Counted from the first letter of the stretch, positions 51,769 to 60,447 are shown. The stretch is 64,000 nt of DNA from Salinarimonas chemoclinalis (GCF_041514305.1 NZ_JBGMWH010000002.1:124001-188000); one strand, 5' to 3'. Numbers and translations: made by a program. The notes: generated from the letters alone by a model not told the origin.

Positions 51769-52710
51769 TCAGCCCTCCGTCAGTGCGCGGCGGACGGTCT
51801 CGGCGGTGACGGCGGAGACGCGCACGTTCGATTCGACGCTCACCCCGGCGATGTGCGGGGTGAGCACGAGGTTGGGGCAGCCGGCGAAGGCCGCGCCCTT
51901 CTCGGCGGGCAAGGGCTCCGTCTCGAAGACGTCGAGCGCGGCTCCGCCGAGGCGACCCGCCTTCAGGGCTGCGGCGAGCGCCGGCTCGTCGACGACCCCG
52001 CCGCGGGCGGCGTTGACGACGATCGCGTCGGGCTTCATCCCGGCGAGGGCGGCGGCGTCGATGAGGTTCCTCGTCTTCTCGGTCAGCGGCACGTGCAGCG
52101 AGACGACGTCCGCCTCCGCGAGGAGCGCGTCGAGCGCGCGCTTCGCGACCCGGCCCCAGGGCTGCGACCAGGCGGGATCGTCGTCCGCGACGAAGGGATC
52201 GTAGGCGACGATCGTCATGCCGAGCGCGGCGGCGCGCTTGCCGGTCTCCCGCGCGATCGCGCCGAAGCCGACGAGGCCCATGGTCTTCCCGAAGACCTCA
52301 CGCCCCATCAGCCGGTTGCGTGGCCAGGCGCCCGCGATCACCTCGTCGGTCGCGGTGTAGGCACTGCGCATCAGCATCATCGCGGTGCCGACGACGTATT
52401 CCGCGACGCCGATGTCGTTGGCGCCGGTGGCGGGAAACACCTTCACCCCGCGTGCCTCGCAGGCCGCGACGTCGATGTTGTCGAGCCCCACGCCGAGACG
52501 CCCGACGCAGACGAGGGCGTCCGCGGCCTCCAGCAGCGCGCCGCGCACCTGCGTGCGATTGCGCACGATGAGCGCGCGCGCGCCCTTCACGGCGGCGGCG
52601 AGGTCGTCCGGGCGGTCGACGAGGCCCGGATCGTAGAGGACGTCGAAGTCGGACAGCGAGGCGGCGATCGCTGCCTCGTCCATGAACTCGCTGATGACGA
52701 TGTCTGCCAT
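51769..52710 (-). CDS. slcC: (S)-3-sulfolactate dehydrogenase (D-2-hydroxyacid dehydrogenase family)
   Basis: It has 313 residues. D-2-hydroxyacid dehydrogenase features: GRLGVGLDNIDVAACEARGV, Gly loop MGLVGFGAIARETGKRAAAL, INAARGGVVDEPAL-type segment with the catalytic Arg region, and catalytic His in LVLTPHIAGVS. SlcC oxidises (S)-sulfolactate to 3-sulfopyruvate with NAD. Together with ComC it inverts the stereocentre so SuyAB can act. The specificity rests on gene context. Confidence 0.85.
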   Translation of the reverse strand: MADIVISEFMDEAAIAASLSDFDVLYDPGLVDRPDDLAAAVKGARALIVRNRTQVRGALLEAADALVCVGRLGVGLDNIDVAACEARGVKVFPATGANDIGVAEYVVGTAMMLMRSAYTATDEVIAGAWPRNRLMGREVFGKTMGLVGFGAIARETGKRAAALGMTIVAYDPFVADDDPAWSQPWGRVAKRALDALLAEADVVSLHVPLTEKTRNLIDAAALAGMKPDAIVVNAARGGVVDEPALAAALKAGRLGGAALDVFETEPLPAEKGAAFAGCPNLVLTPHIAGVSVESNVRVSAVTAETVRRALTEG

Positions 52711-52727
52711 GGCGGTGATCCGTTGCC

Positions 52728-53774
52728 TCAGATGACGAGGAGCGCGCCCGCGGCGAGCGCGAGAATGACGATGGTCGTGCCCGTCACGGTGGCGATGTGG
52801 CGCCAGCCCAGACGGGCGATGGCCGCGAGCGAGGTGCCGAGCCCCAGCGCGCCGATCGCGATCAGGAGCCCCCAGGTGGAGGCCAGGATCGCGATCTCGC
52901 GGACGGGCGCGTAGAGCGGCGCGAGCGCGGGCGCATAGGCCATCGCCGTGTTGAGGAGGCACAGGCCGAGGAACACGAAGGCGAAGACCGGTGCCGGCAC
53001 CTTCGCGTTCTCCGCGTGGGCGCCGGAGCGGGCGAACCACCAGCCGATCACGAGCACGACCGGGAGCAGCAGGAACACGCGAAACAGCTTCACCACGACC
53101 GCGGTGTTGCCCGCGGTCTCGGACACGGCGTAGCCGGCGCCCACGACCTGCGCCACGTCGTGGATGGTCGCGCCGAGCAGCACGCCTGTCGTCTGATGAT
53201 CGAAGCCGAGCACCGCTCCGAGCGGCGGGTAGGCGATCATCGCCAGCGTCGAGAGCGCATTCACGGCGACGACCACGAAGGCGACGTCCGCCTCCTTCCC
53301 CTTGTAGTTGGGGAGCACCGTGGTGGTGGCGAGCGCCGCGGAGGCGCCGCACACGGCGGTCGCCGCGCCGGCGAGCGCGCCGTATTCGGAGCGCTGGCCC
53401 AGCGCGCGGGCGAGCGCGAAGCCGGCGAGGATGGTGAGCGCCATCGAGGCGACGACCATGAGCGCGACGCCGATCCCGAGCGCGACGATGTCGCCGAGCG
53501 CGATGCGAAGCCCGAGCAGCGCCACGGCCCAGCGCAGGAGCTTCTTCACGCAGAAGGTCAGCCCGGGCTGGAAGAGGGGCGCGGCGGCGGGCCGGTTGAG
53601 CGCGATGCCGAGGAGGAGGGCGAGCACCATCGCGGGGATGGGGAAGACGAGCGCCACGGCGGGCGCCGCGAGCGTCGCCGCGACCGCCACCGCGGTCGCG
53701 AACAGGATGCCGGGGGCGAGATCGCGCGCGGTCCCGGTGATCGAGCCGCTCGTCGTAGGGGAGGGGGCGTTCAT
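52728..53774 (-). CDS. suyZ: SuyZ-type sulfate/sulfite exporter (YeiH/PSE family)
   Basis: It encodes 348 residues with about 10 hydrophobic segments. The family motifs are VKKLLRWAVALLGLRIALGD, GAATAVCGASAALATTTVLP, GVLLGATIHDVAQVVGAGYA and VKLFRVFLLLPVVLVIGWWF. Related PSE-family exporters are encoded with sulfonate-cleaving lyases, where they remove sulfate or sulfite released from carbon-bound sulfonate. Start ATG 53774 heads the suyZ-slcC-comC unit. Confidence 0.82.
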   Translation of the reverse strand: MNAPSPTTSGSITGTARDLAPGILFATAVAVAATLAAPAVALVFPIPAMVLALLLGIALNRPAAAPLFQPGLTFCVKKLLRWAVALLGLRIALGDIVALGIGVALMVVASMALTILAGFALARALGQRSEYGALAGAATAVCGASAALATTTVLPNYKGKEADVAFVVVAVNALSTLAMIAYPPLGAVLGFDHQTTGVLLGATIHDVAQVVGAGYAVSETAGNTAVVVKLFRVFLLLPVVLVIGWWFARSGAHAENAKVPAPVFAFVFLGLCLLNTAMAYAPALAPLYAPVREIAILASTWGLLIAIGALGLGTSLAAIARLGWRHIATVTGTTIVILALAAGALLVI

Positions 53775-53871
53775 GCGCGCTCTTGTGCTGGACCGGGCCG
53801 GCGATGTCATCCCCGGCCACGGACGGATCCATTGCCGAAGCGATGGCATCGGCGTCGCGCCAACCGCCGAC

Positions 53872-53911
53872 GCCCCACACCCCCGGCCCCTCTCCACGAG
53901 GGAGAGGGGAG
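53872..53911. repeat. REP-like repeat, full copy (forward)
   Basis: GCCCCACACCCCCGGCCCC then TCTCC-ACGA-GGGAGAGGGGAG lies in the 327-bp gap between suyZ and suyB. An inverted copy follows 80 bases later, so the pair could form a large stem. Confidence 0.65.
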
Positions 53912-53990
53912 AACGGCGGCGGCCTCGGCGTGCGCGATTGCCTAGCCGGGCCGGCCGTCTCGTTCGCGCGGCGGCGACGCGTGAGACCTG

Positions 53991-54029
53991 TTCCCCTCTC
54001 CCTCGTGGAGAGGGGCTAGGGGTGTGGGG
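53991..54029. repeat. REP-like repeat, full copy (inverted)
   Basis: TTCCCCTCTCCCTCGTGGAG followed by AGGGGCTAGGGGTGTGGGG is the reverse complement of the copy at 53872-53911 with two or three differences. It lies just past the suyB stop codon. Confidence 0.65.
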
Positions 54030-54101
54030 CGTGCAGGACGATCGCGGCGGTCATGAAGGCCGCCGCGCCTCGGCTTCCCGAGACGCGGCAACCCGTCTCG
54101 T

Positions 54102-55283
54102 TCAAGCCGAGCGGTACAGCTTCGTCATCACGAACTCGCGGTGGCCGAGCGCCTCCGCGGCGGTGAGGCGGCCGTTGGCGGTGCGCACCACCATGTCGAT
54201 GAGCGCGTCGCCCGCCTGCGGGATCGTCATGTCGCGGCGCAGCACGCCGGACACGTCGACGTCGACGTGCTCCGACATCGTGCGCACGGTGCGCGGGTTG
54301 CCGGTGATCTTCACCACGGGGACGATCGGGTTGCCGATGACGTTGCCCTGGCCCGTCGGGAACGTGTGGACCACGTAGCCCGCCGCCGCCATCAGGGTGA
54401 CGCACTCGGCCGCGGCCGAGGACGTGTCCATGAAGTAGAGCCCCGGACCCTTGGCGGGCGCCTCGGCGGGCTCCAGCACGTCGATGTAGGTGCACTCGCG
54501 GCCGATCTTCTCGAGATTGCCGAGCGCCTTCTCCTCGATCGTGGTCAGGCCGCCGGCGATGTTGCCCTTCGTCGGCTGGCTCTCGGAGAGATCCGACGTC
54601 TTGAAGGGCTCGATCACCTCGTCCATGTAGGCCTGCCAGGTCGCCATGAACTTCTCGCCGATCTCCGGGTTCGCCGCGCGCGCCTTGCACAGGTGCTCGG
54701 CGCCGGTGATCTCGGAGGTCTCGCCGAACACGCCGGTGAGGCCGAGCGGGATCAGCTTGTCGTACATGTTGCCGACGGTGGGGCAGGAGGCGAGGCCCGT
54801 CGTCGTGTCGCTCTCGCCGCACTTCGTCGAGACCCACAGGTCCTTGATCGGGCAGGTCTCGCGCTGCAGCTCGGACGCCCACTGAAGGTAGTCCTTGGCG
54901 ACCCGCGAGGCCTTGGCGATCGTCATGATGTCGCCGGTGCCCTCGATGCCGAAGCCCGTGACCGGCTTGCCGGTCTTGGCGATGCCGTCGACGACGCGCT
55001 GGGTCCAGCCGTCCTCGATCCCGATCACCACCACGGCGGCGACGTTCGGGTTCGAGCCGATGCCGATCAGCGTGCGGAAATGGAGGTCGAGATCCTCGCC
55101 GAACTGCAGGCGCCCGTAGGCGTGGGGGAGGGCTAGCGTGCCCTTGATGTTGTTCGCCACCGCCTCGCAGGCGGCATTGGACAGATCGTCGAGGGGCAGG
55201 AGGACGACGTGGTTGCGCACGCCGACGCGGCCGTTCTCGCGACGCCAGCCCATGAACTCGAGGCTCGAATACTGCATCGTCAT
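54102..55283 (-). CDS. suyB: (2R)-sulfolactate sulfo-lyase subunit beta
   Basis: The 393-residue protein belongs to the UxaA/altronate-dehydratase large-subunit superfamily: GWRRENGRVGVRNHVVLLPL, LWVSTKCGESDTTTGLASCP (metal/Fe-S-type Cys), GVFGETSEITGAEHL, GNIAGGLTTIEEKALGN, HTFPTGQGNVIGNPIVPVVK. With SuyA it splits (R)-sulfolactate into pyruvate and sulfite. It follows suyA by 11 bases. The pairing with a SuyA-type small subunit, not an altronate-type one, decides the assignment. Confidence 0.88.
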   Translation of the reverse strand: MTMQYSSLEFMGWRRENGRVGVRNHVVLLPLDDLSNAACEAVANNIKGTLALPHAYGRLQFGEDLDLHFRTLIGIGSNPNVAAVVVIGIEDGWTQRVVDGIAKTGKPVTGFGIEGTGDIMTIAKASRVAKDYLQWASELQRETCPIKDLWVSTKCGESDTTTGLASCPTVGNMYDKLIPLGLTGVFGETSEITGAEHLCKARAANPEIGEKFMATWQAYMDEVIEPFKTSDLSESQPTKGNIAGGLTTIEEKALGNLEKIGRECTYIDVLEPAEAPAKGPGLYFMDTSSAAAECVTLMAAAGYVVHTFPTGQGNVIGNPIVPVVKITGNPRTVRTMSEHVDVDVSGVLRRDMTIPQAGDALIDMVVRTANGRLTAAEALGHREFVMTKLYRSA

Positions 55284-55294
55284 GGCTTTCGTCC

Positions 55295-55582
55295 TCACCA
55301 GCGCTTGGTCTTGACGTTGTGGACGTGGACGTGCTCGCCCACGCCGACGGGCTTCACGGCCTTGCCGATGTCCTGCCCGTACTTCCAGATCGTGTCGCCC
55401 TCGGCGATGTCCTTCAGCGCGACCTTGTGGCCGATCGGGACGTCCATCTTCGCGGTGAGCCGGAAGGACGAATTGTCCTCGGTGACGACGCACAGCATCT
55501 CGGTGCCGGCCTTCAGATCCTCCACGACGACGACACCGACGGTGTCCTTCTTGTCGTGCACGAGGAGATGCGGGATCCCCAT
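55295..55582 (-). CDS. suyA: (2R)-sulfolactate sulfo-lyase subunit alpha
   Basis: The 95-residue small subunit has an SAF-like fold: HLLVHDKKDTVGVVVVEDLK, DVPIGHKVALKDIAEGDTIW, KYGQDIGKAVKPVGVGEHVH and the C-terminal HVHNVKTKRW. This closely follows characterised SuyA proteins as far as recalled. It is the first gene of suyAB, 29 bases downstream of one GTCTT-N4-AAGAC palindrome. Confidence 0.88.
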   Translation of the reverse strand: MGIPHLLVHDKKDTVGVVVVEDLKAGTEMLCVVTEDNSSFRLTAKMDVPIGHKVALKDIAEGDTIWKYGQDIGKAVKPVGVGEHVHVHNVKTKRW

Positions 55583-55611
55583 GGTGTCCTCTCGACGAAT
55601 TGGTGGTGGAG

Positions 55612-55625
55612 GTCTTGTATAAGAC
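55612..55625. promoter_or_regulatory. Palindromic operator-like site 1 (suyA side)
   Basis: GTCTTGTATAAGAC has perfect 5-bp arms (GTCTT/AAGAC) around four bases and is followed by ACA. It is 29 bases before the suyA start. A near-identical copy lies 81 bases away, eight helical turns, on the transporter side. Confidence 0.65.
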
Positions 55626-55692
55626 ACATGATCGAGGGTCAAGGCACGTCCGCCACGCGGCAACCCGTTGGCGGGGCGCGTTTTCCCATCTA

Positions 55693-55706
55693 GTCTTGCA
55701 TAAGAC
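55693..55706. promoter_or_regulatory. Palindromic operator-like site 2 (transporter side)
   Basis: GTCTTGCATAAGAC differs from site 1 at one base and is also followed by A. The pair sits in the 240-bp region between divergent suyA and the tctC-type gene. The half-site spacing suits a GntR/FadR-family dimer; no regulator gene is in the window. Confidence 0.65.
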
Positions 55707-55822
55707 AATAGACATGAAATGGATTGACAGGGGGGCCTCGCCGCGCTCTCCTCCGCGTCGAGCGCCCCGCGAGAGGGCGCCGCGGGACCAACCGCGATCC
55801 CCATCGGAGAGGAAACAGCCGC

Positions 55823-56761
55823 ATGAACCGCACCACCCCGATCCTCGCGCTGGCGCTCGGCGCCGGCATGGTCGCCGCGCCGGCCTTCGCCTTCCCCGAC
55901 AAGGACGTCGACTACATCATCCCGTTCTCGCCCGGCGGCGAGTCGGACGTCGCCGCGCGCCTGCAGCAGCCGGTCTTCGCCGAGGAGTTCGGCCGGCAGC
56001 TCATCGTCAAGTACCAGGCTGGCGCCGGCGGGGCGCAGGCGTGGTCGCAGCTCAACTCCATGCCCGCCGACGGCCACACGATCATGGGCATCAACCTGCC
56101 CCACGTGATCCTCCAGCCGATGATGAGCTCGCCCGGCTACGAAACCGCGGACCTGACGCCGGTCTACTGGTTCCACTACACGCCCGACGCCATCATCGTG
56201 AACGCGTCGAGCCAGTTCGAGACGCTCGAGGACCTCGTGTCGTTCGCCCGGGAGAACCCGGGCATGGTCACCTTCTCCGGCTCGGGCTCGAACTCGGCGA
56301 ACAGCCTCGCGCAGACGCGCTTCGACACGCTCGCCGGCGTCACCACCACCTACGTGCCGTTCTCGGGCACCGGACCGTCGACGACGGCGCTGCTGGGTGA
56401 CCAGGTCTCGGCCTCCTGGGGCTACTCGACGGTCGCCGCCGCGCAGGGCGACCAGGTGCGCATGCTCGCCGTCGCCGCCGAGGAACGCCTGCCGCTCTTC
56501 CCCGACGTGCCGACCTTCCGGGAAGCCGGCTACGACATGGTCGGCGGCGCCTATCGCGGGGTGGCGGTGCCCAAGGACACGCCCGAGGAGGTCCGCCGGG
56601 CGGTGTCCGACGCCTTCCAGGCGATGAACAACGAGCCGGCCATGCGCCAGGCGATGGACGACGGCGCCTTCGTCGTGATCGACGTGCCGTACGAGGAAGT
56701 CGCGGCGTTCATGGCCCTGCGCCGCGAGGAGATCGCGGCGGCCGCGGCCGCCGCGAACTGA
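55823..56761 (+). CDS. TctC-type solute-binding protein, probably for 3-sulfolactate
   Basis: The 312-residue protein has a signal peptide (LALALGAGMVAAPAFAFP) and the tripartite tricarboxylate transporter (TTT) binding-protein fold: VDYIIPFSPGGESDVAARLQ, GAGGAQAWSQLNSMPADGHT, FSGSGSNSANSLAQTRFD, FSGTGPSTTALLGDQVSA. It is divergent from suyAB, so sulfolactate is the likely ligand, as for SlcH of the slcHFG transporter in sulfolactate degraders. GGAGAGG precedes the ATG. Confidence 0.87.
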   Translation: MNRTTPILALALGAGMVAAPAFAFPDKDVDYIIPFSPGGESDVAARLQQPVFAEEFGRQLIVKYQAGAGGAQAWSQLNSMPADGHTIMGINLPHVILQPMMSSPGYETADLTPVYWFHYTPDAIIVNASSQFETLEDLVSFARENPGMVTFSGSGSNSANSLAQTRFDTLAGVTTTYVPFSGTGPSTTALLGDQVSASWGYSTVAAAQGDQVRMLAVAAEERLPLFPDVPTFREAGYDMVGGAYRGVAVPKDTPEEVRRAVSDAFQAMNNEPAMRQAMDDGAFVVIDVPYEEVAAFMALRREEIAAAAAAAN

Positions 56762-56893
56762 GCGCCCCCGCGCATCCCCGACGACCCGTCGTTCCGGCGG
56801 GCGGCGCGTCCCTCCTCGCCGCCCGCCGGACCTCCCGCATCTCGCCGACGCCGCGCCCGCCGGGGCGCGCGGGCGCCCGAGGATCGTCCGCCG

Positions 56894-58435
56894 ATGGACC
56901 TCCTGCCGTATCTCGCCCAGGCGCTCACGCCGTTCAACCTGCTGCTCGCGCTGGGCGGCGTGGTGCTCGGCACGCTCATCGGCGCGCTGCCCGGCCTCTC
57001 CGCGACGATGGCGGTCGCGGTGCTCGTTCCCTTCACCTTCGCCATGGTGCCGGCCTCGGGCCTGATCGCGCTCGGCGCGATCTACACAGGCGCCATCTAC
57101 GGCGGCGCCTTCGCGGCGATCCTGGTCAACACGCCGGGCACGCCCTCGGCGATCGCCACCACCTTCGACGGTTTTCCCATGGCCAAGCGCGGCGACGGCA
57201 ACCTCGCCGTGACGCTCGCGACGCTGGGCTCGGTCGTCGGCGGGCTCGTCGGCGCGCTCGCGCTGCTCTTTCTGTCGCCTCCCTTGTCGAAGGTGGCGCT
57301 GGCCTTCGGGCCGCCGGAATACTTCTGGCTCGCGATCTTCGGCCTGACGCTGATCTCGGCGCTCTCGCAGGGCGACACGCTCAAGGGCATCCTCGGCGCC
57401 GCGTTCGGTCTCTTCCTCGCCACTGTGGGCGTGGCCGTCGTGGGCGGGGACGTGCGCTACACGCTCGACCAGCCGATGCTGGTCGGCGGGTTCGACGTTA
57501 TCGCGGCGCTCATCGGCCTCTATTGCATCCCCGTCGTCATCGACCTCGTGGCGCGGCCCGACCCGCACCTGAAGGTCTCGGTCCAGGCCGGCGGCTTCCG
57601 GCTCGCCGAGGCGATGGGACACTGCGCGCGCAACTGGTTCAACCTGATTCGCTCCTCCGTGATCGGCACCGTCGTGGGCATCCTGCCGGGTGCGGGCGGC
57701 TCGATCGCCTCGCTCGTCTCCTACTCGGAGGCACGGCGCTCGGCGAAGCACCCCGAGCGCTTCGGCAAGGGCGAGCCGGGCGGCGTGCTCGCCACGGAGA
57801 GCGCCAACAACGCCACCGTCGGCGGCGGCTTCATCCCGACCCTCGTGCTCGGCATTCCCGGCACGCCGCCCGACGCCGTCATCCTCGGCGCTCTCCTGGT
57901 GCAGGGCATCCGCACGGGACCGGGCCTGTTCACCGGCCAGGGCGACATCGTCTACACGTTCATCTTCGGGCTCCTGATCGCGACGGTGCTGATGCTGCCG
58001 GTGGGGCTTCTGATCGGGCGCTACGCCTACCAGGCGATCGTCTCGATCCCCAAGGCGGTGCTGGTGCCCACCGTGGCGTTCCTGACGATCATCGGATCGT
58101 TCGCGATCCACAACTCGATGCACGACGTCTATACGATGCTCGGCCTGGGCTTCCTCGGCTGGATCCTGGCGCGCTTCGGCTTCGCGCCGTCGCCGATCGT
58201 GCTCGGCATCATCCTGGGGCCGATCGCCGAGCAGGGCTTCGTGCAGGCCTGGCTCATCGGCAACGCGCAGGGCAACGTGCTCGGCATGTTCTTCGGGCGC
58301 CCGATCAGCCTCGCCATCGCGGCGCTCGCGCTGCTGACGCTCTTCTATCCCCTCCTCACCGACATGCTGAAGGCTCGTCGCGCTCGCCGCGGCGGCACGG
58401 CGGCGACGCCCCGGGAGACGATCGATGCGGACTGA
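56894..58435 (+). CDS. TctA-type large membrane subunit of the TTT transporter
   Basis: It has 513 residues with about 12 hydrophobic segments. Two copies of the TctA G-x-x-x-G-x-x-PG signature are present: GVVLGTLIGALPGLSATMAV near the start and SVIGTVVGILPGAGGSIASL in the middle. Other typical motifs are AAILVNTPGTPSAIATTFDG and VLGIPGTPPDAVILGALLVQ. It overlaps the tctB-type gene by 11 bases. Here it precedes the small subunit, while the usual order is C-B-A. Confidence 0.92.
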   Translation: MDLLPYLAQALTPFNLLLALGGVVLGTLIGALPGLSATMAVAVLVPFTFAMVPASGLIALGAIYTGAIYGGAFAAILVNTPGTPSAIATTFDGFPMAKRGDGNLAVTLATLGSVVGGLVGALALLFLSPPLSKVALAFGPPEYFWLAIFGLTLISALSQGDTLKGILGAAFGLFLATVGVAVVGGDVRYTLDQPMLVGGFDVIAALIGLYCIPVVIDLVARPDPHLKVSVQAGGFRLAEAMGHCARNWFNLIRSSVIGTVVGILPGAGGSIASLVSYSEARRSAKHPERFGKGEPGGVLATESANNATVGGGFIPTLVLGIPGTPPDAVILGALLVQGIRTGPGLFTGQGDIVYTFIFGLLIATVLMLPVGLLIGRYAYQAIVSIPKAVLVPTVAFLTIIGSFAIHNSMHDVYTMLGLGFLGWILARFGFAPSPIVLGIILGPIAEQGFVQAWLIGNAQGNVLGMFFGRPISLAIAALALLTLFYPLLTDMLKARRARRGGTAATPRETIDAD

Positions 58436-58913
58436 GCCCGGCTCGAACCGCGCGCCGGAGCGCGCGCGCGGCGATGTCGGCACCATCGTGCTGTGCGTGC
58501 TCTTCGTCGCGCTCGGCGGCTGGATGGTCGCCGGCAGCATGGCGATGAGCCCGCTCGGCGCCGTGTTCCCGCGGGTGATCGCAGCGATCATGATCGCGAG
58601 CGCGTTGGGCATCCTCGCCCTGCGGGCGCTCGGGCGGGCGAGCCACGGGCCCGCGGTCGAGACCGGCTCGACGCCGCGGCGGCTCCTGCTCTGCGTGGTG
58701 CTGGTCGCCTGGGCCGCGCTGATGCCGCGGCTCGGCTTCTTCGCGACCTCGGTCGCGGGCTTCCTCGCCGTCCTCGCCATCGCCGAGTACGATCGCTGGA
58801 CGGCGAAGCGCACCGCGGCCTACGTCGCCGCGGCGCTCGCGCTGGTCGGCGGGTTCTGGCTGCTCTTTGTCGAGGTGCTGCTCGTGCCGGTGCCGCGGGG
58901 CGTGCTGTTCTGA
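58425..58913 (+). CDS. TctB-type small membrane subunit of the TTT transporter
   Basis: It encodes 162 residues with four hydrophobic segments in the TctB arrangement: IVLCVLFVALGGWMVAGSMA, GAVFPRVIAAIMIASALGIL, and two more in LLCVVLVAWAALMPRLGFFA and the tail. It completes the transporter. Its stop is 5 bases from the stop of the convergent YdcF gene. Confidence 0.82.
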   Translation: MRTEPGSNRAPERARGDVGTIVLCVLFVALGGWMVAGSMAMSPLGAVFPRVIAAIMIASALGILALRALGRASHGPAVETGSTPRRLLLCVVLVAWAALMPRLGFFATSVAGFLAVLAIAEYDRWTAKRTAAYVAAALALVGGFWLLFVEVLLVPVPRGVLF

Positions 58914-58920
58914 GGCCGGC

Positions 58921-59727
58921 TCACGGAATCGGCGCCGGGAAGAGCGCATCCGTGCGCCCCGTCAGCCGATAGGCGAGAAGACCCACCCACTCGCGCGCCG
59001 CGACGTCGAGCCGCTGGAGCCCGGCGGAGATCGAGCGGAAGCCGCTCGTTCCCTCGCGGCCCCCCACGGTGCGGAAGTCGGTGGGGTAGGGCACCACCTC
59101 GAAGCCGGCGCGCCGGAACACGCCGATCGAGCGCGGCATGTGCCAGGCCGAGGTGACGAGGAGCCAGCGGCTGCCGGGCACGGGCCCGACCGCCTCGCGA
59201 GAATAGACGGCGTTCTGGAAGGTGTTCTGCGAGCGATCCTCGATCACGAGCCGCTCCGGCGCGACCCCCATGGCGACGAGCGCGTCCGCCATCGCCTGGG
59301 CCTCCGTGTGCCGATCGGCACCGATCAGGCTCGAGCTGCCCCCCGAGAGCACGATCGGCACGTCGGGATGGCGCCCCGCGAGGATGACGGCGGTGGTCAG
59401 CCGGTCCGCCGCCTCGTTGACGACCGGCTGGCCGAGCTCGATCGAGGCGTCCTGCGCGATCGCCCCGCCGAGCACGACGATGCCGTCGATCGGCGCGCCG
59501 GTCTCCGCGTAGACGGGAAAGCGCGTCTCCAGCGGGTTCATCAGGAGGCTCGCGACGGGCGTGAGCCCGAGGATCGCCAGCGCGGCCGCGGCGGTCCAGG
59601 CGAGGCCGAGGCCGATGCGGCGTGCCCGCGCCCAGCCGGCGAGGGCGAGCCCCGCGACGAGCGCGATCAACATCAGGTTCGAGGGCGCGAGCACGAACCA
59701 GGCGACCTTGGAGAGGACGAAGAACAC
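58921..59727 (-). CDS. YdcF/ElyC-family envelope protein
   Basis: The 268-residue protein has two N-terminal membrane segments and a DUF218 domain: GIVVLGGAIAQDASIELGQP, VPIVLSGGSSSLIG, ERLVIEDRSQNTFQNAVYSR and WLLVTSAWHMPRSIGVFRRA. ElyC-type proteins support envelope integrity and peptidoglycan or lipid-carrier metabolism; the reaction is not established. It is 15 bases after the RraA-like gene. Confidence 0.85.
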   Translation of the reverse strand: MFFVLSKVAWFVLAPSNLMLIALVAGLALAGWARARRIGLGLAWTAAAALAILGLTPVASLLMNPLETRFPVYAETGAPIDGIVVLGGAIAQDASIELGQPVVNEAADRLTTAVILAGRHPDVPIVLSGGSSSLIGADRHTEAQAMADALVAMGVAPERLVIEDRSQNTFQNAVYSREAVGPVPGSRWLLVTSAWHMPRSIGVFRRAGFEVVPYPTDFRTVGGREGTSGFRSISAGLQRLDVAAREWVGLLAYRLTGRTDALFPAPIP

Positions 59728-59742
59728 GGGGTGCGCCTCGTC

Positions 59743-60447
59743 TCAGCTTCGGGCCGTCTCGGCCTCGAAGCGGGCCTTGGTCTCGGCGTTCGGCGGATAG
59801 AGTCCCGGCAGCGGCACGCCGCGCTCGACCTCGCGCATGATCCAGGCCTCGAGCCGCTCCTGCTCGACCGCCGCCACCGCGACCTCGGCGACCATCGCCT
59901 TGGGGATGACGACCGCGCCGTCCCCGTCCGCGACGATCACGTCGCCGGGGAAGACGGCGACGCCGCCGCAGCCGATCGGCTGTTCCCAGCCCACGAAGGT
60001 CAGCCCGGCGACCGAGGCGGGCGCGGCGACGCCGTCGCACCAGACCGGCAGCCCGGTGCCGCGCACGCCCTCGCCGTCGCGCACGGCGCCGTCGGTGACG
60101 AGCGCCTTGACGCCGCGCTTCCTCATGCGCGCGCACAGGATGTCGCCGAAGATGCCCGCGTCCGTCACGCGCATCGCGTCCGCCACGCAGATCGCGCCCT
60201 CGGGCATCGCCTCGATGGCGGCGCGGGTCGAGGTGGGCGAGCCCCAGCTCTCCGGCGTCGCGAGGTCCTCGCGCATCGGCACGAAGCGCAGCGTGAACGC
60301 CTCGCCCACCACGCGCTCGGAGGTCGCGAAGGCGGCCTTGGGCCCGGACATCCAGGAGCGGCGCACGCCCTTCTTGAGGAGCACGGTCGTCAGCGTCGCG
60401 GTGGTGGCGGCGTGGAGGGCGTCGGCGATGGTCTTGTCGAGGGGCAT
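59743..60447 (-). CDS. RraA-like protein (ribonuclease-activity regulator/aldolase family)
   Basis: The 234-residue protein shows the RraA/HMG-aldolase fold motifs: GEAFTLRFVP, GDILCARMRKRGVKALVTDG (Arg/Asp metal site), GVAVFPGDVIVADGDGAVVI. Members either bind RNase E or act as 4-carboxy-4-hydroxy-2-oxoadipate/HMG aldolases. The G-D-x20-R-D-type site (LVTDGAVRD) is intact, so an aldolase or decarboxylase role is possible. No pathway genes lie nearby. Confidence 0.78.
   Translation of the reverse strand: MPLDKTIADALHAATTATLTTVLLKKGVRRSWMSGPKAAFATSERVVGEAFTLRFVPMREDLATPESWGSPTSTRAAIEAMPEGAICVADAMRVTDAGIFGDILCARMRKRGVKALVTDGAVRDGEGVRGTGLPVWCDGVAAPASVAGLTFVGWEQPIGCGGVAVFPGDVIVADGDGAVVIPKAMVAEVAVAAVEQERLEAWIMREVERGVPLPGLYPPNAETKARFEAETARS

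Noticed and set aside
55724..55729. TTGACA as -35 box for the TTT transporter
   Set aside because: No -10-like sequence lies 15-19 bases downstream; the stretch there is G/C only.
55295..58813. 1,172-codon open frame on the minus strand ending as suyA
   Set aside because: Only the last 95 codons are a gene (suyA). The rest is antisense to the transporter genes and would cross the divergent promoter region.
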